DNA from: Bacteroidota bacterium
GTDB lineage: Bacteria > Bacteroidota > Bacteroidia > Chitinophagales > Chitinophagaceae
Assembly: GCA_023409975.1 (NCBI GenBank)
Contig: JAEYQO010000057.1
Coordinates: 1-64,000 of the forward strand
DNA length: 64,000 nucleotides
Reading direction: 5' to 3'
The notes below the pieces were generated by a model. It saw only the letters and a list, made by a program, of their open reading frames with translations, made no database searches and was not told where the DNA came from. This document shows, piece after piece, positions 1-7,503 of this stretch. Every line of letters begins with the position of its first letter. Within the stretch, counting starts at the first letter, position 1. The translations under genes and the position numbers were made by a program.

Positions 1-112
1 TGCAAGTTTTTAATTGTAATTAATCGGGCGACACTAGATCGCATATCTCAATTAAATTTCGGCTCTTTTCAGATGACCGCATATACTTGCACTATGTCTT
101 TCTTACATAATT

Positions 113-140
113 ACTAACGACTAACGACTAACGACTAACG
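113..140. repeat. heptanucleotide tandem repeat, 4 copies of ACTAACG
   Basis: Four exact head-to-tail copies of ACTAACG (113-119, 120-126, 127-133, 134-140) lie 9 bp beyond the stop codon of the M16 peptidase gene. The array is non-coding and could change length by strand slippage. The rest of positions 1-149 is AT-rich and shows no gene. Confidence 0.9.
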
Positions 141-149
141 AAGGCAACA

Positions 150-1406
150 CTACTGAGCAATAGTACCCGGAGATTTCCTGTAAAGCAACGTACTGCAATT
201 ATCAGGTCTCAGGAACTGTGCTGCAGTTTCCTGGATGAAGGCCGCAGTAACAGACTGGTAGCGTTCCAGTTCGGAATTGATAAGTCCTGCATCTCCCAGT
301 AGCTCATAAAATGCCAGGTTGTTAGCACGTGAAAGCAGACTCATGTCCTCAAACTCGATCATCGACTCAATCTTATTCCTGGCTTTTTCAAGTTCAGGAA
401 CCGTGACACCCTCCTGTATCAATAACGCCATTTCTCTTTCTACAGCTGCATCCGCATCTTCTATCGATTTTCCTTCCACGACCTTTCCTTCCACTACCAG
501 CAGGCCGGGATCCAGACTTCCCGTATGATAGCAACTAATATTGCTGAAAAGCTGTTCTTCCTTGACCAGCTTCTGATATAGACGTGAGGCATAGCCGTTA
601 CCCATAATCTCAGTGATCAGGTCTGCCGCATAGTACGGTAAGGCCAGCCGGCCCGGAATATGCCAGGCCTTATATAGCGCATCAAGGGGGACATCCGCAA
701 ATATGGTCTGTACTCTTGCCGCAAGTTGCTCCGGCTCTGCTGGTAATTTTCTCAGGTATTTTTCACCGGACGGAATATCACCAAACCATTTCCCGGTAAG
801 GGCTTTCGCCTGTTCCAGAGAAAGATTTCCTGCGATGCAAAGAATTGCATTCACAGGACGATAATGCTTAAAAAAGAAATTTTTTACGTCATCCAGTCTT
901 GCTTCCTCGATATGCTTCAGCTCTTTTCCGATCGTCATCCATTGATAAGGATGTTGTTTATAGGCCAGAAGGCGGAGATGCTTCCAGGAATCACCATAGG
1001 GCTTATTGATATAGTGTTCCTTGAATTCCTCGCAAACGACCTTCCTTTGAACATCAAGACTATTTTCGTTGAACGCCAGACTTTTCATCCGGTCACTTTC
1101 CAGCCAGAGCGCAGTCTCGATATTCTGTAGCGGGAGTTGTATATAATAGTTGGTGATGTCGTTGGTGGTGTAGGCATTATTTTCACCACCAGCCATCTGC
1201 AGGGGTTCATCGTAGGACGGAATGTTTTCTGAACCTCCGAACATAAGGTGTTCAAAAAGGTGGGCAAAGCCAGTACGTTCCGGGTCCTCGTCTCTTGCAC
1301 CTACGTCATAAAGCACATTCACCGCTACCATGGGGGTAGTAGCATCCTGATGAAGAAGAACACGTAAGCCATTATCGAGTATGAACCTTTCAAATTGAAG
1401 CTGCAT
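150..1406 (-). CDS. M16 family zinc metallopeptidase
   Basis: A 418-residue single-domain M16 (pitrilysin/insulinase) peptidase. The inverted zinc motif HLFEH is at residues 49-53, and the third ligand is probably one of the two Glu at 126-127, the spacing usual for the family. The start at 1406 (MQLQFERF) is preferred over 1451, because family members begin with the first beta strand and the upstream 15 residues look random; the upstream start would also abut the stop of the neighbouring gene. No signal peptide is evident, so it is probably cytoplasmic or works with a partner subunit. Bacteroidota often encode such half-size M16 proteins in pairs; no partner is present here. The substrate is unknown. 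Confidence 0.9.
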   Translation of the reverse strand: MQLQFERFILDNGLRVLLHQDATTPMVAVNVLYDVGARDEDPERTGFAHLFEHLMFGGSENIPSYDEPLQMAGGENNAYTTNDITNYYIQLPLQNIETALWLESDRMKSLAFNENSLDVQRKVVCEEFKEHYINKPYGDSWKHLRLLAYKQHPYQWMTIGKELKHIEEARLDDVKNFFFKHYRPVNAILCIAGNLSLEQAKALTGKWFGDIPSGEKYLRKLPAEPEQLAARVQTIFADVPLDALYKAWHIPGRLALPYYAADLITEIMGNGYASRLYQKLVKEEQLFSNISCYHTGSLDPGLLVVEGKVVEGKSIEDADAAVEREMALLIQEGVTVPELEKARNKIESMIEFEDMSLLSRANNLAFYELLGDAGLINSELERYQSVTAAFIQETAAQFLRPDNCSTLLYRKSPGTIAQ

Positions 1407-1447
1407 GGGTGCAAATATAAGTGGTTGGTGTGGAGTAGCCCGGACGA

Positions 1448-2977
1448 TCAATCACCCTCGATATCTTCCCATTTGATTTGAACCAACCCTTTCGTTGCCG
1501 GACCGGTAAGTAGCGCCCCGTTGCAGGCAAACCGGGAACCATGACAGGGACAGTCCCAGCTTTTCTCGACGCTGTTCCAGTCGACCACGCATTTAGCGTG
1601 TGGACAGACAGGGTCGAGGGCATGGACCTGACCCTGCTCATCTTTGTACAACGCGAGCTTTTGACCCTCCCAATCGGCCAGTGTCGCTTCTCCGGGTGCT
1701 AATTGTGCCAGGGACGCAATTTTCTCGTAACTGAATCGCTTTCCGATAAACTGACTGACCACGTCCAGGTTTTCTTTGACAAACTCTGTAAAGCCTGCAA
1801 TAGGTTTGATCCTCGAAGGTTTGAAGAGATTCTCGTACTTGTTCGAGCCATTATGAATCAGATCGCAGATGATCTTTGCGGCGAGTGAACCGAGCGTAAT
1901 GCCGTTACCACTATACCCTGTTCCGACATAAATGTTATCATGTCCGGGAAGTAGCCCGATATACGGGAGTCCGTCAGCAGAGGTGAAATATTGAGAGGAC
2001 CAGCGATAATCGATCCTGTCGATATCGAAGATCCCCTGGAGGAAGGATTCCTGCTTCTTAAAAATTTCTTCTGTGTTCTGTTCATGGCCGGTCTTGTGAT
2101 CAAATCCGCCCGCAATAATATAGTCCTGACCGTTGATATTTTGTATGCGATAGTAATTGTAAGGGTCTTTCAGGTCATAAGTAAGTCCCTGCGGATAGTC
2201 GCCGGATTTCAGGGTAAAGGCCTGCGCATAGGAGCGGTACGGAGCGCAGCGAAAGTGAAGAATATTGATCCCGGGAGGAATATGTGTCGCATACACGATT
2301 TTTTCGGCCCTGATCTGTCCGAGAGAAGTCTCAGCCAGGAAATGTTGCTGTTTTTCCACACTATTTACAACGCATTGACGCAGCAAAACACCACCCTCTT
2401 TCTCAAAAGCAGCTGCGAGTCCGGACAGGTAATTCCCGCTATGGATACGAGCCTGAAACTCGAATCGGCAGGCTTTTGTAAATGAGACCGGTATAGGGAT
2501 TCTGGATACCCAGTCGGTTACAACGCCTGCACGGACCGTCGCTTCGTAGATCTTCTCTAAATGTTCTTCCTCTTTGGCGTCTGTGGCGTAGAGATAACCG
2601 GGTTCATAATGGAAGTCACAATCAATGCCATACTGTGTTGAAAGACCCTCTACAAGATCGATGGCTTCGCGGGTTGCCGAGGCCACCATTTTTGCACCCT
2701 CTTTTCCGAAATCACTTTCGATAAAGTCGTAGGAATTGTCCAGAATGGTGTTTAGATGCGCGGTGGTGCCCCCGGTAGTCCCAAAACCGATATTGTGAGC
2801 TTCTGCAAGAATGCATTTTTTCCCATGTGACTGAAGGAGGAGCGCAGTGGTCAACCCTGTGATGCCGCCCCCGACAATGAGCACATCATACACCTCGCTC
2901 TTGTTCCAGGCGTTTGATGATTGATATTCAGATATCCCGTCTTGCCAGATACTTCTGGTGGCACCATCTCGTTTCAT
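1448..2977 (-). CDS. FAD-dependent oxidoreductase with C-terminal Rieske [2Fe-2S] domain
   Basis: A 509-residue two-domain protein. Residues about 28-400 are a DAO-type FAD oxidoreductase with a dinucleotide-binding GGGITG motif near residue 37. Residues about 420-509 form a Rieske domain with C458-P-H460 and C476-P-C-H479, a complete CxH-x15-CxxH cluster set. The architecture matches the YhfW-like family of FAD/Rieske fusions, whose substrate is not established. The reaction is probably oxidation of an amine or similar group, with electrons passed through the iron-sulfur cluster. It lies between pdxA and the M16 peptidase on the same strand; operon membership is uncertain because a terminator separates it from pdxA. 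Confidence 0.9.
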   Translation of the reverse strand: MKRDGATRSIWQDGISEYQSSNAWNKSEVYDVLIVGGGITGLTTALLLQSHGKKCILAEAHNIGFGTTGGTTAHLNTILDNSYDFIESDFGKEGAKMVASATREAIDLVEGLSTQYGIDCDFHYEPGYLYATDAKEEEHLEKIYEATVRAGVVTDWVSRIPIPVSFTKACRFEFQARIHSGNYLSGLAAAFEKEGGVLLRQCVVNSVEKQQHFLAETSLGQIRAEKIVYATHIPPGINILHFRCAPYRSYAQAFTLKSGDYPQGLTYDLKDPYNYYRIQNINGQDYIIAGGFDHKTGHEQNTEEIFKKQESFLQGIFDIDRIDYRWSSQYFTSADGLPYIGLLPGHDNIYVGTGYSGNGITLGSLAAKIICDLIHNGSNKYENLFKPSRIKPIAGFTEFVKENLDVVSQFIGKRFSYEKIASLAQLAPGEATLADWEGQKLALYKDEQGQVHALDPVCPHAKCVVDWNSVEKSWDCPCHGSRFACNGALLTGPATKGLVQIKWEDIEGD

Positions 2978-3004
2978 GCTGCATGTTTAGTAATAGATAC
3001 CAAT

Positions 3005-3029
3005 AAAAACCCCGCCATGTCTGGCGGGG
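3005..3029 (-). terminator. rho-independent terminator of pdxA
   Basis: A perfect 8-bp stem (CCCCGCCA at 3010-3017, TGGCGGGG at 3022-3029) with loop TGTC. Read on the minus strand it is followed by five T from 3009 to 3005, just downstream of the pdxA stop. Confidence 0.85.
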
Positions 3030-3059
3030 GTGAAGTATCCTATTTGGCGTATCTGATCA

Positions 3060-4136
3060 TCAATTCTTGTCAGCCTCAGTTTCGCGTTCTTTTTCCATCC
3101 TTCCTCTGCGGATCGGATTGGAGGTGTATTCGGAATGTAGGGATCGCTGACGTAGGAGATCCACTGCCTGAAAAACGGCTTCTCTGAAGGAATCCGGACT
3201 TGCCAGATTTTTTCCTGCAATATCAAAAGCAGTTCCATGATCTGGCGAAGTGCGAATAACAGTCATACCGGCGGTGAAGTTTACACCTCCGCCCTGAGCC
3301 AGGATTTTAAAGGCTACAAGGCCCTGGTCATGGTACATCGCCAGAACCCCATCGAATTGCTGGTAGCTGCCGCGGGCGAAGAACGCATCTGCGCCATAAG
3401 GGCCGAATACCAGATTGCCCTGGTTATGAAGCTGTTCTATTGTGGGCCGGATGATCTGTTGATCCTCATTACCAATCTGTCCGTCATCTCCCGCATGTGG
3501 ATTCAATCCCAGTACGGCAATCTTTGGTTTGTCAATTCCGAAATCTTTGATGAGGGTTTCCCGAAGCAAAAGTGTCTTGTGCTGAATGGCCTCACGGGTG
3601 ATCCTTTGTGCTACTTCTGCTACAGGCACGTGCTCCGTAACAAGTCCTACCCTCAAACTTTCGTTATAGAGCAGCATCAATACATCCTTAGCGCCAAACT
3701 TCTCTTTGAAAAAAGGAGTATGCCCTGTAAAAGGGAAGTCGGGCAGTTTTGTATTAGCCTTATGGATCGGTGCAGTTACGATGGCATCGATCTGACCGTC
3801 TTTCAGGCATTGTGCGGCGACCAGCAATGATCTTACAGCGTATTTACCTCCCGACTCCGTCAGCGTTCCTGGCTGTATGGGGACTTCCTCCTCCCAGCAG
3901 GTGAAAACATTTACCTGCCTGGGGTTAAGTTTTGTAAGGTCCTTAGTGCTTGTGAAATTGAACGGCGCTTCGTTAACGATCTTTCTATAGAAATTGATCA
4001 GTTTATTGGAGGCAAAGATCACAGGGGTACACAGATCAAGCATCCGGCTGTCGGAGAAAGTCTTGATGATGATTTCCGGTCCGATGCCATTCAAATCGCC
4101 CGTAGTAATTCCTATAATCGGTTTTTCTGTAGTCAT
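3060..4136 (-). CDS. pdxA: 4-hydroxythreonine-4-phosphate dehydrogenase
   Basis: A 358-residue PdxA, which oxidises 4-phosphohydroxy-L-threonine with NAD in the DXP-dependent route to pyridoxal phosphate. Visible family signatures are the N-terminal GITTGDLNGIGPE, the metal-binding histidines in TAPIHK, in the ALGLNPHAGDDG-like stretch (here VLGLNPHAGDDG) and in YHDQGL, and the C-terminal glycine-rich GTAFDIAGK segment. Length is typical, with a charged 20-residue C-terminal extension rich in Arg, Glu and Lys. The gene follows the leucyl aminopeptidase on the same strand with a 37-bp gap and ends in a terminator. It is cytoplasmic and expected to act as a homodimer. Confidence 0.97.
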   Translation of the reverse strand: MTTEKPIIGITTGDLNGIGPEIIIKTFSDSRMLDLCTPVIFASNKLINFYRKIVNEAPFNFTSTKDLTKLNPRQVNVFTCWEEEVPIQPGTLTESGGKYAVRSLLVAAQCLKDGQIDAIVTAPIHKANTKLPDFPFTGHTPFFKEKFGAKDVLMLLYNESLRVGLVTEHVPVAEVAQRITREAIQHKTLLLRETLIKDFGIDKPKIAVLGLNPHAGDDGQIGNEDQQIIRPTIEQLHNQGNLVFGPYGADAFFARGSYQQFDGVLAMYHDQGLVAFKILAQGGGVNFTAGMTVIRTSPDHGTAFDIAGKNLASPDSFREAVFQAVDLLRQRSLHSEYTSNPIRRGRMEKERETEADKN

Positions 4137-4173
4137 GAATGGAGATTAAAGCAGCTAAGTTAGCCTAAGTAAA

Positions 4174-5613
4174 TCAGGAGTTTTTGTAATTGGTAAGGAA
4201 ATCGAGGAGCATTCTGATACCATAGCCTGTGCCACCGGCTGGGATATATCCCTTTTTCGAGGTGGAAAATGAAACCCCGGCAATGTCGAAATGCATCCAT
4301 GGGTAGTCGGTAAAGTGTTGCAGGAATTTGCCGGCAGTGATCGCTCCACCCGTGGGCCCGCCAATATTTTTGAGATCTGCGAATTCGGATTTGATCATTT
4401 CACCATACTCATCCCAAAGGGGGTATTCTACAAGACGTTCATATTGCCGGTAACCACTGTCTTTGAATGCTTCTTTTACCGGTTCTCCGGCGGTGCCCAT
4501 ACAGACGATACCATGTTCTCCTACTGCAACCGAGGCAGCGCCGGTTAGGGTGGCAAAATCTACTACCAGCTCCGGATTGTAACGCTTGGCCCAGTGCAGT
4601 GCATCAGCCAGTATTAAACGTCCCTCTGCGTCAGTATTCAGGACCTCAACGGTTGACCCGCTATACATGCGGATGATATCGCCCGGAACATAGGCATCCT
4701 CACCAGGACGATTGTCTGTGGAAGGGATCAGCGCGATGATGTGAAGCGGCAGCTTCATTTTTGCAATTGCCACCATGGCGCCAGTGACTACAGCCGCCCC
4801 GCTCATGTCGCTTTTCATACGGTCCATGGAAGCCGGGGTGGGTTTGAGCGATAGACCTCCGGTATCATAAACAACACCCTTCCCAACGAGCACAATGGGA
4901 GACTTGTTTAGCGCCTTTGCAGGTTTATACTCCATGATTGAAAAAGTAGGAGGGTTCTTACTGCCTTTGTTGACAGCGAGGAGTCCACCCATTTTTTCCT
5001 TCTCGATCTTGTCCTTTTGGAGAACAGTAACCTTGAAGCCGGCATCCTTGCCAAGGTTGGCAATCTCTTTTGAAAGCTGAACAGCTGACAGATAGTTGAG
5101 CGGTTCGTTAACCAGGTTTCTAGCCTCGTAGATGCCTTCTATTGTAGCCTGCAGTCGGGTGAGTTCGTTATTGCTGAGAGACTGTTTAGTGAAGGCGATC
5201 TGCTTCAGGGAGTTTGTGAGTTTTTCCCGTTCCGATCTATAGCGGATAAACTGGTAGTTCGCCAGGGACATGCCTTCGGCCATCACCCGGGCGTAGTCCG
5301 TAGTGCTGGACAGACTGTGAATGGTGAGTTCTTTAAGCTTGTTCCTATTTGCGATGGTACAGACTTCCGCACCTGCCTTTCTGATCGCTTCCAGCGTTTT
5401 CCAGCGTTCCGGTTTTTCCTTTACAAGACAGACGAATAGGAACCGGTTGTATTGATTGATAGAAACGAAGCTTTTTTCGTTTTTGAATGCTTCACGACTA
5501 TAGGCTATTTCCTGTTCGGTGAGGTCACTGAGTTGATCAAGTGCTTCTGTTTGGTCAATCAGAAACAGCGTGTGTTTTTTAGGTTTTTGGACTAATTTGA
5601 ATTCCATGCTCAT
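4174..5613 (-). CDS. pepA: leucyl aminopeptidase (M17)
   Basis: A 479-residue M17 di-metal aminopeptidase that removes N-terminal residues from peptides. The catalytic C-terminal domain shows the metal and active-site signatures VGKGVVYDTGGLSLKP, MKSDMSGAA and NTDAEGRLILADAL, with the essential Lys, Asp, Glu and Arg present. The N-terminal domain (about residues 1-150) is poorly conserved, as usual. ATG AGC ATG offers two starts two codons apart. It is the first gene of the minus-strand group and faces rsmA across a 90-bp region; a near-consensus -7 element (TAACTTTA on the minus strand, 5629-5636) lies just upstream. Confidence 0.95.
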   Translation of the reverse strand: MSMEFKLVQKPKKHTLFLIDQTEALDQLSDLTEQEIAYSREAFKNEKSFVSINQYNRFLFVCLVKEKPERWKTLEAIRKAGAEVCTIANRNKLKELTIHSLSSTTDYARVMAEGMSLANYQFIRYRSEREKLTNSLKQIAFTKQSLSNNELTRLQATIEGIYEARNLVNEPLNYLSAVQLSKEIANLGKDAGFKVTVLQKDKIEKEKMGGLLAVNKGSKNPPTFSIMEYKPAKALNKSPIVLVGKGVVYDTGGLSLKPTPASMDRMKSDMSGAAVVTGAMVAIAKMKLPLHIIALIPSTDNRPGEDAYVPGDIIRMYSGSTVEVLNTDAEGRLILADALHWAKRYNPELVVDFATLTGAASVAVGEHGIVCMGTAGEPVKEAFKDSGYRQYERLVEYPLWDEYGEMIKSEFADLKNIGGPTGGAITAGKFLQHFTDYPWMHFDIAGVSFSTSKKGYIPAGGTGYGIRMLLDFLTNYKNS

Positions 5614-5656
5614 CAGTTTAGGAGGTTGTAAAGTTAGGCCTCTGCAGAAAACCCAG

Positions 5657-5690
5657 CTCCGAAACGGAGAGTTAGATTAAGATTTCGGAG
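5657..5690 (+). promoter_or_regulatory. two mutually exclusive hairpins upstream of rsmA
   Basis: CTCCGAAA at 5657-5664 can pair as CTCCG with CGGAG at 5665-5669 (loop AAA), or over 8 bp with TTTCGGAG at 5683-5690. The longer stem is followed by TTTT and ends 13 bases before the rsmA ATG. The arrangement resembles an attenuator or translation switch, but no function is shown. Confidence 0.4.
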
Positions 5691-5703
5691 TTTTGGTCCC
5701 GGA

Positions 5704-6459
5704 ATGCGTTATACGTTAAATAAAAATCTCGGTCAGCATTTTCTGCACGACGAGCAGATGTGTCAGAAGATTGTCGGCTCCATCAGTAGGTCATCAGGCA
5801 TGCGTTTGGTGGAAATCGGTCCGGGCGGAGGAGCACTTACCAAATACCTTCTGGACTGGGAGGGTGTAGACTACAAAGCCATCGAGGTAGATCCGGAAAA
5901 AGTCGCCTACTTAAAGCATCATTATCCTGTGTTGCAGAATAAAGTTGTGTTGCAGGATGTGTTGAAGGCTGATGCCCCGTTCCCGGAGAAATTTACAGTT
6001 GTCGGGAACTTTCCCTATAATATTTCGTCTCCGATCATGTTTAAGATTCTGGATTGGGAGGAACAGGTAGAGGAAGTGATCGGAATGTTTCAAAAAGAGG
6101 TTGCGCTACGTATAGCGGAGCCTCCCGGCTCGAAACTGTACGGGATACTGAGTGTTTTAATGCAGACCTTCTATCGTGTAGAATATTTGTTTGACGTGCA
6201 TGAAAAATGTTTCACACCGCCGCCGAAAGTAAAAAGTGGTGTAGTGCGATTTACAAGATTGGGCAACCCTCACGGCATCATCAACAAGAGAAAATATATC
6301 AATCTGGTAAAGGCGGCATTCAACAAGCGAAGGAAGACACTCCGGAATGCCTTGAAGTCTACACTGCCCACGGAGGCTTTAAGCGATCCGATAATGGATA
6401 AAAGAGCGGAGCAGCTGGGAGTTGAGGATTTCGTAAGGTTACATAGAGCATATCAGTAA
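5704..6459 (+). CDS. rsmA: 16S rRNA (adenine1518-N6/adenine1519-N6)-dimethyltransferase
   Basis: A 251-residue RsmA/KsgA, which uses SAM to dimethylate two adjacent adenines in the 3'-end hairpin of 16S rRNA late in 30S assembly. The N-terminal LGQHFLHD, the SAM-binding VEIGPGGGALT motif and the catalytic NFPYNI motif are all present, and the C-terminal helical domain with KRRKTLRN is intact. The stop codon overlaps the start of the downstream dehydrogenase as TAATG, so the two are probably co-translated. The upstream region holds alternative hairpins (5657-5690). Confidence 0.97.
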   Translation: MRYTLNKNLGQHFLHDEQMCQKIVGSISRSSGMRLVEIGPGGGALTKYLLDWEGVDYKAIEVDPEKVAYLKHHYPVLQNKVVLQDVLKADAPFPEKFTVVGNFPYNISSPIMFKILDWEEQVEEVIGMFQKEVALRIAEPPGSKLYGILSVLMQTFYRVEYLFDVHEKCFTPPPKVKSGVVRFTRLGNPHGIINKRKYINLVKAAFNKRRKTLRNALKSTLPTEALSDPIMDKRAEQLGVEDFVRLHRAYQ

Positions 6460-7391
6460 TGAGAAAAGTTTTAATTGCCGCCCCCATTCACAAGGTGTTG
6501 AGGGACGGCCTGGAGTCTGCAGGATATACCCTGATAGAAGAACTGGGAATAACGCAGAAGGAAGCACCACAGTTGCTTCGCGATTGTGCTGGCGTCATCA
6601 CCTCGACAAGATTGCAGCTTGACAGGGAACTGCTGCAACAGGCTGCAAATCTGGAGTGGATTGGCAGAATGGGATCGGGAATGGAAGTTATAGATCTGGA
6701 GTTTGCCGTTGAGAAAGGCATAAGGTGCTACTCCAGTCCGGAGGGGAACAGCAATGCAGTAGCAGAGCATGCAATGGGGATGTTGCTTTCACTGACTAAC
6801 AGGATCGGTTGGAGTCACAGGGAAATATTGGAGGGGAAGTGGCTGAGAGAGGAAAACCGGGGAATAGAACTGGAGGGCCGAACGGTAGGCATCATTGGTT
6901 TTGGCCACACGGGGCGGGCTTTTGCTAAAAAGCTGCGCGGCTTCGATGTGAGGGTATTAGCTCACGATATCGTTCAGATGAAAGATATTCCGGTTGAAGT
7001 GCAGTTCTGTGATCGTCCAGACCGGATCTATGAGGAGGCAGACATCGTGAGTTTTCATGTGCCGCTGAAGCCGGACACTTTCCACTATTTGAATCGCGAG
7101 TTTATTGAGCGGATGAAGAAGAAATTTATTCTGGTGAATAGTTCACGGGGGGCTGTGGTGGACACCTTTGCATTGGCAAAGGGTATTGAGCAGGGCAAGA
7201 TCAGGGGAGCTTGTCTGGACGTTTTCGAGTCAGAGCCGCTGGATCGGATGATACCGGATATACGAAAAATTTTTGAAAAAATAATACGGCTTCCTGAGGT
7301 GGTGGTGAGTCCTCATATCGCAGGGTATAGCGAGGAATCTTTGTATAAAATGAGCAAAGTCTTGCTGGGCCGCATTGTCACAGGATCGTAA
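6459..7391 (+). CDS. D-isomer-specific 2-hydroxyacid dehydrogenase (phosphoglycerate dehydrogenase-like)
   Basis: A 310-residue NAD-dependent D-2-hydroxyacid dehydrogenase. The Rossmann motif GIIGFGHTGRAF lies near the middle. The catalytic Arg is in NSSRGAVVD, the Glu in DVFESEP and the His in SPHIAGYS. It resembles the short, catalytic-core-only SerA-like proteins of Bacteroidota, without ACT or ASB regulatory domains, so 3-phosphoglycerate is possible but not proven as substrate. It starts one base inside the rsmA stop codon (TAATG). No clear terminator follows before the TonB receptor. Confidence 0.9.
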   Translation: MRKVLIAAPIHKVLRDGLESAGYTLIEELGITQKEAPQLLRDCAGVITSTRLQLDRELLQQAANLEWIGRMGSGMEVIDLEFAVEKGIRCYSSPEGNSNAVAEHAMGMLLSLTNRIGWSHREILEGKWLREENRGIELEGRTVGIIGFGHTGRAFAKKLRGFDVRVLAHDIVQMKDIPVEVQFCDRPDRIYEEADIVSFHVPLKPDTFHYLNREFIERMKKKFILVNSSRGAVVDTFALAKGIEQGKIRGACLDVFESEPLDRMIPDIRKIFEKIIRLPEVVVSPHIAGYSEESLYKMSKVLLGRIVTGS

Positions 7392-7413
7392 ACTAATATT
7401 TATAAAACATTTC

Positions 7414-7448
7414 TTTGACAAAAAGAAATTGGCGCCTCCGTACTTTTA
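7414..7448 (+). promoter_or_regulatory. candidate promoter for the TonB receptor gene
   Basis: TTTG at 7414-7417 and TACTTTTA at 7441-7448 are separated by 23 bp. They match the Bacteroidota -33/-7 pattern with one mismatch and long spacing. A second near-match, TATCTTTA, lies at 7460-7467. Confidence 0.35.
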
Positions 7449-7503
7449 ACTAAAGTTTTTATCTTTACCCCTTCATTTGGTTAATTATATATTAATGCAG
7501 GAT

